This document shows positions 16,992 to 25,855 of a stretch of 64,000 nt of DNA, piece after piece. A program made the position numbers and the translations under genes. The DNA is from Nocardia australiensis (lineage in GTDB: Bacteria; Actinomycetota; Actinomycetes; Mycobacteriales; Mycobacteriaceae), in contig NZ_JAJFZM010000007.1 of NCBI RefSeq assembly GCF_020733705.1, positions 92,545-156,544 on the forward strand, read 5' to 3'. The first letter of the stretch is position 1. The number at the start of each line of letters is the position of its first letter. Below the pieces are notes generated by a model that saw only the letters and a list, made by a program, of their open reading frames with translations, made no database searches and was not told where the DNA came from.

Positions 16992-18542
16992 ATGAGTGCA
17001 GCCCGGCGACCTGTGGAGCTATCGGCGCTAGCGGATGTGCTGCACGCCGAGGATGTCGGATATCGCAAATCTCTGCACGCCCGACAGGTGCAGATGATCG
17101 CGATCGGTGGGGTTATCGGAACCGGGTTGTTCCTCGGTGCGGGCGGACGCCTCGCGGGCGCTGGTCCCGGCCTTTTTCTGGTCTACGCCGTATGCGGGGT
17201 GTTCGTGTTCATCATCCTGCGGGCGCTCGGCGAGCTGGTGCTGTACCGGCCCTCCTCGGGTTCGTTCGTTTCCTACGCTCGCGAGTTCTACGGGGAGAAG
17301 TTCGCCTTCGCCGTCGGCTGGATGTATTTCTTCCACTGGTGCATGACCGGGATCGTAGATATCACCGCCATCGCCACCTATGTCCGCTACTGGGGAGCGT
17401 TCTCGGTCATCCCGCACTGGGTGATCGCGCTGCTGGCCCTGATCGTGGTGGTGGGTACCAACCTGATTTCGGTGCGCTGGTTCGGGGAACTCGAATTCTG
17501 GGTCGCGCTGATCAAAGTCGTCGCGCTGATCGGCTTTCTGATTATCGGGACGGTGTTCCTCGCCGGGCGATTCACGATTCGGGGTGAAGCCACCGGTGTC
17601 GGCGTGGTCACGCATCACGGTGGTTGGTTCCCGACCGGCCTGCTACCGCTGATCACCGTCACCACCGGCGTGGTATTCGCGTACGCCGCAGTCGAATTGG
17701 TCGGTATCGCGGCCGGTGAGGCGGAGAATCCGGAGAAGATCATGCCGCGGGCGATCAACTCCGTGATTGCCCGGATCGCGCTGTTCTATGTCGGCTCGCT
17801 GGTGCTGCTGGGGTTGTTGTTGCCGTATACGGCTTTCCGGGTCGGGGAGAGCCCGTTCGTCACATTCTTCGCGAGGATCGGTGTACCCGCTGCCGGATCT
17901 GTCATGAATCTTGTTGTGCTCACCGCCGCGTTTTCCAGCCTCAATGCCGGCCTGTACTCGACCGGCCGGATTCTGCGCTCGATGTCTATGAACGGCAGTG
18001 CGCCCGCCGTGGCCTCGCGAATGTCGCGCATCGGGGTGCCCTATATCGGCGTGCTGGCAACCGGTGCGATCGCGCTGATCGGGGTGGGCTTGGACGCTTT
18101 TGTTCCCGACCACGCGTTCGAGATCGTATTGAACGTGTCCGCGCTCGGCACCATTGTGTCGTGGACCGCGATTCTGCTCTGCCAGTTGCAGTTGCGGCGA
18201 GCGCGGGCGCGACGTCCGGATTTGCGAATGGCCGGCGTGCCCTATGCGAGCGTTGCGACGCTGGTTTTCCTCGCGGGGGTGGTATTCCTGATGGCCTGTA
18301 GCGATGACGCGACGCAGCGGGCCGCGGTACTGGTCATGCTCCTGGTGCTGGTTCCGGCTTTGGTCGGTGGCTGGTTCCTCGCCCGCCGAAAGGTATTGCG
18401 AATAGCGGCGATTCGCCACGACCATACTGGCCAGTTTCCGGTGGTGGCCGAAAGGCCGTGGCCAGGGCGTGCCGCCGATCCAGAAGTGATCGTCGTCGAG
18501 CCGGGGAAGCGATTCCAAGGCGGTGGGGGCTCGCGGCCGTGA
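16992..18542 (+). CDS. ansP: APC family amino acid permease, L-asparagine permease type
   Basis: 516 aa from ATG 16992 with GGAAGG upstream (an in-frame ATG at 16968 lacks a site). Twelve-helix APC protein: the first helix carries the IGGVIGTGLFLGAG binding motif, and GELVLYRPSSGSFVSYARE is typical of the amino acid transporter group. The FHWCMTGIVDITAIATYVRYW segment in TM3 and FAYAAVELVGIAAGEAENPEK resemble mycobacterial AnsP. Transport of asparagine, or another neutral amino acid, by proton symport is likely; the substrate is an inference. A cytoplasmic tail of about 50 residues follows. Stands as a single gene behind the palindrome at 16924-16940. Confidence 0.8.
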   Translation: MSAARRPVELSALADVLHAEDVGYRKSLHARQVQMIAIGGVIGTGLFLGAGGRLAGAGPGLFLVYAVCGVFVFIILRALGELVLYRPSSGSFVSYAREFYGEKFAFAVGWMYFFHWCMTGIVDITAIATYVRYWGAFSVIPHWVIALLALIVVVGTNLISVRWFGELEFWVALIKVVALIGFLIIGTVFLAGRFTIRGEATGVGVVTHHGGWFPTGLLPLITVTTGVVFAYAAVELVGIAAGEAENPEKIMPRAINSVIARIALFYVGSLVLLGLLLPYTAFRVGESPFVTFFARIGVPAAGSVMNLVVLTAAFSSLNAGLYSTGRILRSMSMNGSAPAVASRMSRIGVPYIGVLATGAIALIGVGLDAFVPDHAFEIVLNVSALGTIVSWTAILLCQLQLRRARARRPDLRMAGVPYASVATLVFLAGVVFLMACSDDATQRAAVLVMLLVLVPALVGGWFLARRKVLRIAAIRHDHTGQFPVVAERPWPGRAADPEVIVVEPGKRFQGGGGSRP

Positions 18543-18596
18543 ACCTGGCCGGGGCGTTCTCGCCGGACGCCGCGTCGCCGGCATTACGGAGCAGGT

Positions 18597-18956
18597 TCAT
18601 GAGCTTGCTGTCGCCCTCGAGCTGATTGGCGGCGGTGCGCGGCTTCGGTGGTGGCGCGTCCTCCGTGACCTCGGTGAGGTTCTCGGTGTAGATGAATTTA
18701 TCGCGGGCCGCCACGAACTGGCCCAATACTTGACGCGGCGTCGGATCGTGCGGTCGGAGCAGCCGGGGCTGGCGATCCGTCCGTAGCCGGAGCCGTGCAC
18801 CAGTGCTGCGATCACGTGCTCGAAGACGATTCGGTCAGCGACGCGCGGGTTGTGGCAGCCGAGCGGATGCGTGTCCATGTGCTCGGGCAGCAGCGCCGCG
18901 AACTGGCCCCACGGGGGTTCGAGCAGGCATGATGGCACGACAGGCTCCATGATCAC
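18597..18956 (-). pseudogene. IS5-family transposase remnant (N-terminal part)
   Basis: On the minus strand the frame gives WGQFAALLPEHMDTHPLGCH, then RVADRIVFEHVIAALVHGSGYGRIA and CSDRTIRRR, the N-terminal helices of actinobacterial IS5-type transposases (THPLGCHRRRIADR pattern). The frame then loses similarity; a neighbouring frame at about 18565-18726 reads a coding-like but unrecognised segment (QFVAARDKFIYTENLTEVTE), so at least one frameshift or junction is present. The DDE domain is absent. An old, truncated insertion. Confidence 0.55.
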
Positions 18957-19054
18957 GCAGGCTCGTGCCTGCTTTGCCGCCGCCCGACGCGGGGTTACCG
19001 CATGCGGGAAATGCGGCGACCTGACGGCTGGGCGGCGCGTAGCATCTGGTCAAC

Positions 19055-19384
19055 ATGAACGACCGCGAGATCGTTGCCACGGGTTCGTGGCTGTATGCCG
19101 ACGTTGTCCCCATGCCGGTGTTCGTCGTCCGTCTCGACTGCGACTTCTGGTACGAGGTGGCCCGAGAAGAGGGCACACTCGCGGTGGGCGAGGAGCCGTT
19201 CCTTGATGCGGACGGACATGCCTACTACGTGTCGTTCCACGGCCTCCGCGACGATGCGTCATTCTGGCCTGATTCCGGGACACACCGTTCGGCTGATGAG
19301 GCGAGGATCACGGCAGAATCGAGGGTGCCCTCTCCGATCACTTGGCAGTCTGATGAATCACTTCCATGGAAGATCAGAGTTTGA
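19055..19384 (+). CDS. Hypothetical 109-aa protein
   Basis: ATG 19055 to TGA 19384. Composition is that of a real small soluble protein: aromatic-rich strands (WLYADVVPMPVFVVRLDCDFWYEV), acidic middle, and a conserved-looking HAYYVSFHGLRDDASFWPDSGTH. No ribosome site is obvious, so initiation may be leaderless. It sits inside a region of transposon remnants, so it may be accessory cargo. Family not recognised. Confidence 0.55.
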   Translation: MNDREIVATGSWLYADVVPMPVFVVRLDCDFWYEVAREEGTLAVGEEPFLDADGHAYYVSFHGLRDDASFWPDSGTHRSADEARITAESRVPSPITWQSDESLPWKIRV

Positions 19385-19750
19385 AGCGTCACGATCCGTC
19401 TGATGAGGAGTGGGAGCAATTGGCGTCGGCTCGTGGCCTTCTGGCCTCTGCCTGTCCGCCGCCATCGTCACGCTCCGCATGCTCATGCATCGCCCACCCC
19501 CGCGTTGCCGGTGAGACAACCGCCCATCACAAAGCGCCTGAAGTGACGCCTACTGCCGGGCGCTCTAAGCCGACTACCCCCGGCAGTGACCTCGCCGCCG
19601 CGATCGAAAACGCCTTGGACCACTGCATTCTCAGCGACGGACTCACGGGCGCGGTGCCGCCGTATGCGAGGTACGGTCCCTGCTGTCTCCCGCCGACGAC
19701 AATCACTTGCTCGACGACCTCGCCGAGGCCATCGCGGCGCGCGAACATGT
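19385..19750. other. Degenerate region between hypothetical gene and Tn3 remnant
   Basis: A plus-strand frame beginning at 19366 opens with KRHDPSDEEWEQLA, which resembles the first helix of IS4/IS5-type transposases (SDEEW), but it degenerates within 30 codons. The rest gives no recognisable protein on either strand. Probably transposon debris. Confidence 0.4.
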
Positions 19751-20245
19751 TCAGTCTTCGTCCGCGGCGGCGGGATCGCGCAACGGCCTGATCCCGGCGT
19801 CGGGGTCGGGTGGGGAAAACGCGTAGTGGCCGTGGACGTTGATGTGCGCGTACAGGTACGGGTGCAGGCGAGCGACATCCTCGTCTCGGACTTCGTGACC
19901 GCTCTCGCGGAGCTGGGTGAGGATGCGATCCAAATAGATTGTGTTTCACAGAGTTACGCAGCCGGTCACCAGGCCCAGCGTGCCGAGTTGGTCCTCCATC
20001 CCGGCGTGGTACGCCTCCCGTAGCTCGCCTTTGCTGCCGTGGAACGCGTGCAGCACTCCCTGGCGCTCTTCTTGGAGGTTGCGCATTCGTTTGATGTCGC
20101 GCCGGTAGGGTTCAGCGTCGACGTAGGACAACACATACAGAGTTTTGAAGATGCGCCCGAAATGCGCCAGCGCGATACCGAGTTGGGTTGGGTTCCCGCC
20201 GTGCTGCAACACGCGCATCACGTCGCGGCAGTCCCTCCCGCCTTC
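19751..20245 (-). pseudogene. Tn3-family transposase, C-terminal fragment with nonsense codon
   Basis: The minus-strand frame reads GGRDCRDVMRVLQHGGNPTQ, LAHFGRIFKTLYVLSYVDAE, EDQLGTLGLVTGCVTL, a TGA stop at 19946-19948, and then in the same frame NTIYLDRILTQL, VRDEDVARLHPYLYAHINVHG and PLRDP. These are consecutive C-terminal segments of Tn3 transposases; the stop replaces the conserved Trp codon before NT-x-Y-LD. The upstream nine-tenths of the transposase is missing, cut near 20245 next to an AraC fragment. No Tn3 terminal repeat was identified. Confidence 0.75.
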
Positions 20246-20362
20246 GGTCACTGGAGCATCGGCACTATCGCATGTGGACTCGGCTTCGGCTCGGCCGGCA
20301 CGTTCAGCACGGCCTTCCGGCAGCGGTTCGGCGTCACTCCCCGCGCTATCCGCCGATCCTGA
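20246..20362 (+). pseudogene. AraC-family regulator, C-terminal helix-turn-helix fragment
   Basis: The last 38 codons read WSIGTIACGLGFGSAGTFSTAF, with the final RQRFGVTPRAIRR, the second HTH of AraC proteins (A-x-x-x-GF-x-S-x-x-x-F-x-x-x-F-x-x-x-x-G-x-P). There is no matching upstream half: the sequence before 20246 belongs to the Tn3 fragment on the other strand. The junction marks a deletion or one-ended insertion. Confidence 0.65.
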
Positions 20363-20406
20363 CGTCATGCCCGGATGGCGCGATCAGCTCGAAAGATCTG
20401 CCCCGC

Positions 20407-21012
20407 TCAGGTATCGGCCGGTGCCGACCGCAGCGCGGGTAACAGGTACCGTCGCAGGTGGCACGATACGGCCGCGGTGTCGTCGGGATCGATCGTGTCA
20501 CCCGGCACCGTGCCGAGGCTGATGAGGATGCGAGCCACCCATTCGGCGACCTCGGCGAGATCGTGGTCCGGATGGATTTCACCATGGTCGGCGGCACGGT
20601 CGATATACGGGCGCCAGAACGCGGCCAGGGCCGGTACCAGGGCGGATACGCCGGCGTCGGCGCAGGCGGCGAATTCCTCGGGTTCGACGGTGCGCAGGCG
20701 CATGAGCAGGGCCCCCGGATCGTCATAGGCGCCGCGGCCGATACGCACGCCGATGGCGAGTTGGTCGGCGAAGGTGCCGATGGTGTCCAGCTCGGCGCGG
20801 GCGTCGTTCCACCAGCTGTCGGTCAGCCGCACGATCGCCGCGCCGATCAGGGCGGGCTTGTCAGGAAAGTGGCGATACAGCCAGGCCCGCGACACCCCAG
20901 CCTCCTCGGCTACCTCGATCACCGTGGTCGCGCGAATCCCTTTGGTCGCCAGCAGCTTCTGCGTCGCGTCCAAGAGCCGATCGACCACCGTCGTGGTCGT
21001 CGCTTCGCTCAT
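20407..21012 (-). CDS. TetR family regulator of the monooxygenase operon
   Basis: 201 aa from ATG 21012. The HTH spans residues about 12-58 with TTVIEVAEEAGVSRAWLYRHFPDKPAL, a textbook TetR recognition helix. The C-terminal domain ends in an ARILISLG helix typical of regulators of monooxygenase/lipid genes. It is divergent from the FMO > hydrolase > SDR operon with a 151-base gap that holds a large palindrome (21095-21125), so it very probably represses that operon and itself. Ligand presumably a ketone, alcohol or acyl compound handled by the operon. Confidence 0.9.
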   Translation of the reverse strand: MSEATTTTVVDRLLDATQKLLATKGIRATTVIEVAEEAGVSRAWLYRHFPDKPALIGAAIVRLTDSWWNDARAELDTIGTFADQLAIGVRIGRGAYDDPGALLMRLRTVEPEEFAACADAGVSALVPALAAFWRPYIDRAADHGEIHPDHDLAEVAEWVARILISLGTVPGDTIDPDDTAAVSCHLRRYLLPALRSAPADT

Positions 21013-21094
21013 GTGCCGCCCCTTTCGCTCCGCGCCGGAGCGCGAGTTTCCACCGCTTGTTTCGGGAAAACTCTAGCAATGTGTGGACAGATCT

Positions 21095-21125
21095 GAGAAT
21101 GTGTCTACTTGTAGACAGGATTCTC
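21095..21125. promoter_or_regulatory. TetR-type operator, extended palindrome
   Basis: TGTCTAC at 21102-21108 and GTAGACA at 21111-21117 are perfect arms around TT. They are nested inside GAGAAT at 21095-21100 and ATTCTC at 21120-21125, giving a second matching pair. A further TGTCTAC copy lies at about 21130-21136 and a GGACAGA half-site at 21085-21091. It lies between the divergent TetR and FMO genes, 39-69 bases before the FMO start. Confidence 0.7.
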
Positions 21126-21163
21126 AATCTGTCTACTCACCTATCGGTGTGAAAGGAGTGGTG

Positions 21164-22540
21164 ATGTATCAACCGCGTACCGCGGTCATCGGCGCCGGGA
21201 TCAGCGGGTTGACCGCCGGCAAGATGTTGCGCGACTACGGGGTGCCGTATGTGTGCTTCGAATCGTCCGACCGCGTCGGCGGCAACTGGGCATTCGGCAA
21301 TCCGAACGGGCACAGCAGCGCCTACCGCTCACTGCATATTGACACCTCCAAGCACCAGCTGTCGTTCCGTGACTTCCCGATGCCGGAGGAATTTCCCGAC
21401 TTCCCGCACCACACCCAGATCAAGCAGTATCTCGACGACTACTGCCGGGCCTTCGATCTGAATCGATCAATCGAATTCGGCAACGGCGTCGAACACGCGC
21501 GCCGGCTGCCCGGTGGCGGCTGGGACCTGCGAACCCAGCGAGACGAGGTGCGGCACTTCGACTTCCTGGTCGTGGCCAACGGTCATCACTGGGATCCGCG
21601 CTACCCGAAATTTCCGGGCGAGTTCACCGGCGAGACCATGCACGCGCACCACTACATCGATCCCCGTACGCCGATGGAGTTCAGCGGCAAGCGGATCCTC
21701 GTTGTGGGCCTGGGCAACAGTGCGGCCGATATCGCGGTGGAACTGTCGTCGAAAGCGTTGGACAACAAGCTGACGCTGTCCACTCGCTCCGGGGCCTGGA
21801 TCGTGCCGAAGTACATCGCGGGCCGGCCGGCCGACAAGTATTACCGCACCAGCCCGTATATCCCGTTCTCCTGGCAGCGCAAGATCGCGCAGTGGGGGCA
21901 GCCGCTGACGGCGGGCCGTCCCGAGAACTACGGTCTACCCAAACCCAACCACAAATTCTTCGAAGCGCATCCGACGCAGTCGGTCGAGCTGCCGTTGCGT
22001 CTGGGTTCCGGTGATGTCATACCCAAACCCGATATCGACCGATTCGACGGAGCGACAGTACATTTCGCCGACGGCACAGCCGATGATTTCGACATCATCA
22101 TCTACGCCACCGGTTACAACATCACCTTCCCTTTCTTCGATCCGGACTTCATCAGCGCACCGGACAACCGCATCGACCTCTACAAGCGAATGTTCCTGCC
22201 CGGCATGGAGGATCTGGTGTTCGCCGGATTCGCTCAGTCCACACCGACACTGTTCCCCTTCGTGGAGTGTCAAGCGCGGCTGATCGGAGCCTATGCCGTA
22301 GGCCGGTACCGCCTACCGTCGGCGGACACGATGCGTCAGGTGATCGTGGCCGAACAGCAGCACTACACGGGGCATATGGTGCCCAGTGCCCGGCACACCC
22401 AGCAGGTGGACTACTTCCTCTACGAGCACGATATGCGGGCGCGCGAGATCCCCGCCGGTGCGCGGCGAGCGCGGGTGCAGGGCCCGCCCGCGTGGGCGAG
22501 AGTAGCGGAGACCGACGAACCGGTGGGAGTGCGGCAGTGA
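21164..22540 (+). CDS. Flavin-containing monooxygenase (FMO/Baeyer-Villiger type)
   Basis: 458 aa from ATG 21164 with GAAAGGAG. FAD site GAGISG near residue 10, an FMO fingerprint FTGETMHAHHY (F-x-G-x-x-x-H-x-x-x-Y) at about 160, an NADPH site VVGLGNSAADIA, and the late ATGYNITFPF motif. It should insert oxygen using NADPH: S/N-oxidation or Baeyer-Villiger oxidation of a ketone. The downstream hydrolase and SDR fit ketone/alcohol > ester > acid chemistry, similar in gene order to the mycobacterial mymA-lipR-sadH cluster. Its stop overlaps the hydrolase GTG start (GTGA). Confidence 0.9.
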   Translation: MYQPRTAVIGAGISGLTAGKMLRDYGVPYVCFESSDRVGGNWAFGNPNGHSSAYRSLHIDTSKHQLSFRDFPMPEEFPDFPHHTQIKQYLDDYCRAFDLNRSIEFGNGVEHARRLPGGGWDLRTQRDEVRHFDFLVVANGHHWDPRYPKFPGEFTGETMHAHHYIDPRTPMEFSGKRILVVGLGNSAADIAVELSSKALDNKLTLSTRSGAWIVPKYIAGRPADKYYRTSPYIPFSWQRKIAQWGQPLTAGRPENYGLPKPNHKFFEAHPTQSVELPLRLGSGDVIPKPDIDRFDGATVHFADGTADDFDIIIYATGYNITFPFFDPDFISAPDNRIDLYKRMFLPGMEDLVFAGFAQSTPTLFPFVECQARLIGAYAVGRYRLPSADTMRQVIVAEQQHYTGHMVPSARHTQQVDYFLYEHDMRAREIPAGARRARVQGPPAWARVAETDEPVGVRQ

Positions 22541-23493
22541 CGAAGAAATATCAGCAGGTCAGCTTTTCATCCCACGGAACACAATGCGACGCATGGTATT
22601 TCGCCGGTGCGCCCGATGGCCCATTCGACGGGGCGGCGGGTCGCCCCGTCGTGGTGATGGCCCACGGATTCGGCGGCACCAAGGATGCCGGGCTGGAACC
22701 GTTCGCCGAACGGCTCGGCGCGGCCGGGCTGGCCGTGTTCGCCTTCGACTATCGGGGATTCGGAACCTCCGACGGGCACCCGCGGCAGCGGGTTTCGATG
22801 GCAGGTCAGGCAGAGGACTATCGTGCGGCTTTGAACGCGGCGGCCGCCCAGCCCGGTGTCGACCCGAATCGCTTGGTGGTATGGGGTATTTCGCTATCCG
22901 GCGGGCACGCGCTCACGGTGGCCGCCGAGCGCCGTGACGTCTGCGCGGTGGTTGCGGTGGTCCCACTGGTGAACGGATTAGCCGCGGGCCGAACTGCATT
23001 CGGTCAGGTAGGCGCCGCGGCGATCGCGAAATCCACCGTGTCGAGCGTCCGCAGCGCGGTCGCGGGCCGATTCGGTGGGCGCCGGGTCATGATCCCGCTG
23101 GTCGGCCGGCCGGGGGCGCAGGCCGCGCTGACCGCCGACGGATATTACGAGAGCTATACCGCGTTGGCCGGGCCATCGTGGCGTAACGAGGTGGATGCGG
23201 CGATCGGGCTGGAACTGGGCAGCTATCGTGCCGACCGGCGGGCCGCCCACATCACCGCGCCGGTGCTGATGCAGATCGCCGATTTCGACCGGGCCGCCCC
23301 GGCACACGCCGCGGCCAAGGCGGCTTTCGCCGCCCGCGCGGAGGTCCGCCACTATCCGTGTGACCACTTCGACGTGTTCGCCGGTAGCGACTGGTTCGAT
23401 ACCGTGCTCGATCATCAATTACATTTTCTGATACGACATCTCACCGATGCCGCGCGTGACTCGCAGGCTTCGGGCAGGAAGGTGAAGGCATGA
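22537..23493 (+). CDS. Alpha/beta hydrolase
   Basis: 318 aa from GTG 22537, overlapping the FMO stop. Oxyanion segment VVMAHGFGGTKDAG, FAFDYRGFGTSDG strand, nucleophile elbow GISLSGGHAL (Ser), acid ADFDRAAP and catalytic His in CDHFDVF. This is the UPF0227/dienelactone-hydrolase-like peptidase_S15-type fold (BAAT/X-Pro-like subgroup with FGGTKD). No signal peptide, so cytoplasmic. In the operon it would cleave the ester or lactone made by the monooxygenase. It overlaps the SDR gene by 4 bases. Exact substrate unknown. Confidence 0.85.
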   Translation: MTKKYQQVSFSSHGTQCDAWYFAGAPDGPFDGAAGRPVVVMAHGFGGTKDAGLEPFAERLGAAGLAVFAFDYRGFGTSDGHPRQRVSMAGQAEDYRAALNAAAAQPGVDPNRLVVWGISLSGGHALTVAAERRDVCAVVAVVPLVNGLAAGRTAFGQVGAAAIAKSTVSSVRSAVAGRFGGRRVMIPLVGRPGAQAALTADGYYESYTALAGPSWRNEVDAAIGLELGSYRADRRAAHITAPVLMQIADFDRAAPAHAAAKAAFAARAEVRHYPCDHFDVFAGSDWFDTVLDHQLHFLIRHLTDAARDSQASGRKVKA

Positions 23494-24269
23494 CGAACAC
23501 CAGCGACGCGCATACTCGCTCGGCCATGGTGATCGGTGGCGGGTCCGGTATCGGTCTGGCCACCGCACATGTACTGGCGCGTGACGGCTACCGGGTAACG
23601 GTCGCCGACGTGAATCTCGAAGCGGCCCGGACCGTAGCCGCCGATATCGGCGACACCGCGACCGCGATCGGTCTCGATGTGACCGACGAAGCGTCGGTCG
23701 CCGCGGGATTCGCGGATGCGCGGGATCTGCACGCGGTGGTGAACTGTGCGGGACTGTCGCTACCGGGCCAGATCACCGAACTCGAACTGGCACACTGGAA
23801 GACCACCGTCGATGTGTGTCTGACCGGGACGTTCCTGGTGATCAAATATGCCGGCCGGCATCTCGAGGACGGCGGCAGCATCACCTGCATCGCCTCGCTC
23901 AACGGCCGTCAACCGGGCACCGGAATGGCGGGCTACTGTGCCGCCAAGGCAGGTGTGCTGATGTTGGTCGAGGTCGCGGCATTGGAGCTGGCGGCGCGCG
24001 GAATTCGCGTCAACGCCATCAATCCCGGTCTGGTCGACACCCCGCTCGTCGCCGGGATAGCCTTCGTGCCCGGGCTCACCGAGGAATATCTGGAAAACAC
24101 GCCATTGGGGCGCAGCGGCCATCCCGAGGAGATCGCGGAGGCCGCAGCGTACCTCGCTTCCGAGCGTGCCGCCTGGATGACCGGATCGGCCATCGACCTC
24201 AATGGCGGGGCTCATCTCAAGCGCTATCCGGATATGCTGGCACGGGTGCGGGCGATGGGGGAGAGCTAG
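23490..24269 (+). CDS. SDR family NAD(P)-dependent oxidoreductase
   Basis: 259 aa. Cofactor motif GGGSGIGLATA, Asp after strand 2 (TVADVN, NAD preference), NCAGLS, active Ser in CIASLNG, YCAAK, and the NPGLVDTP segment. It would oxidise an alcohol to the ketone used by the FMO, or the reverse. ATGA coupling with the hydrolase. Its 3' end overlaps the convergent mqo gene by 53 bases, so no terminator exists between them. Confidence 0.87.
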   Translation: MTNTSDAHTRSAMVIGGGSGIGLATAHVLARDGYRVTVADVNLEAARTVAADIGDTATAIGLDVTDEASVAAGFADARDLHAVVNCAGLSLPGQITELELAHWKTTVDVCLTGTFLVIKYAGRHLEDGGSITCIASLNGRQPGTGMAGYCAAKAGVLMLVEVAALELAARGIRVNAINPGLVDTPLVAGIAFVPGLTEEYLENTPLGRSGHPEEIAEAAAYLASERAAWMTGSAIDLNGGAHLKRYPDMLARVRAMGES

Positions 24270-25764
24270 ACGCCAATCCGAGGACCTGCCCGGTCCGCTC
24301 GAGATTGTCATCTACGCGGTGCTGGTCGATACCAACCGGCGAGGTCATGGCCGGCATCATCTTGTGAAGCATCGGCTCCCACCGGACCTTTTCGCGGGGG
24401 AAGCACCGCGCGAGAAGGTCGATCATGATCGCGGGGGCCGTCGACGCACCGGGAGAGGCGCCCAGTAGCCCGGCGATCGTCCCATCGGCCCCGGTGACCA
24501 GTTCAGTGCCGAAGGTGAGGACGCCGACGTTGCGAGCGTCCGGCTTGACCAACTGTGCGCGTTGCCCGGCCTGGACCAGATACCAGTCGGCGGGGTCGGC
24601 GGTCGGGTAGAACCGTTGCAGCTGTGCGAATTTCGCGCGGCGCGTGGAGAACAGTTGCCCGATCAGATAGCGAACCAGTGCCAGGTTCTGGATGCCGGCC
24701 GCCAGCAGGACCGCGATATTGCGGAAGCGCAGAGTGGTGAACAGGTCGATGAGGCGGCCGTGTTTGAGCAACCGAGTGCTGAATGTGGCGTAGGGGCCGA
24801 ACAACAGCGATTCCCGGCCGTCGACCACGCGTTTGTCCATGTGCGGCACCGACATCGGCGGCGCGCCGAGCGACGCCTGGCTGTAGATCTTCGCATCATG
24901 GCGGCTGACCACGTCGGGATTGTCGGTCCGCAGGAACTGCGCGCCGAAAGGAAAGACTGCATAGCCACGGACTTCGGGCAGGCGTGCCTTCTGCAGTAGC
25001 TTGAGGGCATAGCCGCCCGCACCGACGAATACGAACCTGGCTCGAACGGTGAAGCGCCGCTTGGCACCGCGGTCCCGGCCCGTGATCGTCCAGATCCCCT
25101 CCGGGTCGCGATTCAGTCCGATCACCTCATGCTCGAGCTTCACCCGTGCACCAGCCTTGGTCATCACATCGACCAATGCACCGGTCAGAGCACCGAAGTC
25201 GACGTCGGTGCCGACTTCGTATCGGGTGGCGGCCACTGGCTCGGTGCGGTCGCGGCCGGCCATCAGCAGCGGCGCCCACTCGGCGATCACCTCGGGATCC
25301 TCGCTGTACCGCATCGCCGAGAACAGCGGCAATGACCGCAGTGTCTGGAATCGGCGACGCAGATAGGTCACGTCACGGTCGCCGAACACGACGTCCATAT
25401 GCGGGGCAGGGTTGATGAATGCGGCAGGTTCGGTGACGGGGCCGTCCTCGACCAGCGCGGCCCAGAACTGCCGCGACAGATGAAACAGCCCGCCGATCTG
25501 CTCGGCCTTCGCCGGATCGTCCGGATCGGGCATGTAGTTCAATTCGCACAACCCCGAATGCCCGGTCCCGGCGTTGTTCCACGCATTCGAGCTCTCCGCC
25601 GCGATCTGTTCGAGGCGTTCGAACATGACCATCGAACAGTCCGGTTGAACCTTGGCGATCATGGCGCCCAGCGTCGCGGACATGATGCCACCCCCGATCA
25701 GAACTACGTCCAGAATACCCTCCGGGACAACCGGTTTCGGATTCTCGGTGTGCGCTACGTGCAT
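24217..25764 (-). CDS. mqo: Malate:quinone oxidoreductase
   Basis: 515 aa, standard Mqo length. FAD site VVLIGGGIMSATLGAMI, then the family hallmarks ERLEQIAAESSNAWNNAGTG and HSGLCELNYMP, a GAGGYALKLLQKA segment and the late FGTELVTGADGTIAGLLGASPG. A peripheral membrane flavoenzyme passing electrons from malate to the quinone pool, the main malate-oxidising enzyme in many actinobacteria. GGAGG precedes ATG 25764. It is divergent from a LysR regulator 91 bases away and its 3' end overlaps the convergent SDR gene. Confidence 0.95.
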   Translation of the reverse strand: MHVAHTENPKPVVPEGILDVVLIGGGIMSATLGAMIAKVQPDCSMVMFERLEQIAAESSNAWNNAGTGHSGLCELNYMPDPDDPAKAEQIGGLFHLSRQFWAALVEDGPVTEPAAFINPAPHMDVVFGDRDVTYLRRRFQTLRSLPLFSAMRYSEDPEVIAEWAPLLMAGRDRTEPVAATRYEVGTDVDFGALTGALVDVMTKAGARVKLEHEVIGLNRDPEGIWTITGRDRGAKRRFTVRARFVFVGAGGYALKLLQKARLPEVRGYAVFPFGAQFLRTDNPDVVSRHDAKIYSQASLGAPPMSVPHMDKRVVDGRESLLFGPYATFSTRLLKHGRLIDLFTTLRFRNIAVLLAAGIQNLALVRYLIGQLFSTRRAKFAQLQRFYPTADPADWYLVQAGQRAQLVKPDARNVGVLTFGTELVTGADGTIAGLLGASPGASTAPAIMIDLLARCFPREKVRWEPMLHKMMPAMTSPVGIDQHRVDDNLERTGQVLGLASSSPPSPAPVPAYPDSA

Positions 25765-25855
25765 GCGGATACCTCCCTGATTGCGGTGTCGAGGGAATCG
25801 TCACGCACCCAGAATCATCCGTCTACAACCAAGACTGGGCGGATACCATCCAAGG

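Noticed and set aside
22267..22536. Longer start for the alpha/beta hydrolase
   Set aside because: It would run through the end of the monooxygenase gene; GTG 22537 overlaps its stop as in the other junctions of the operon.
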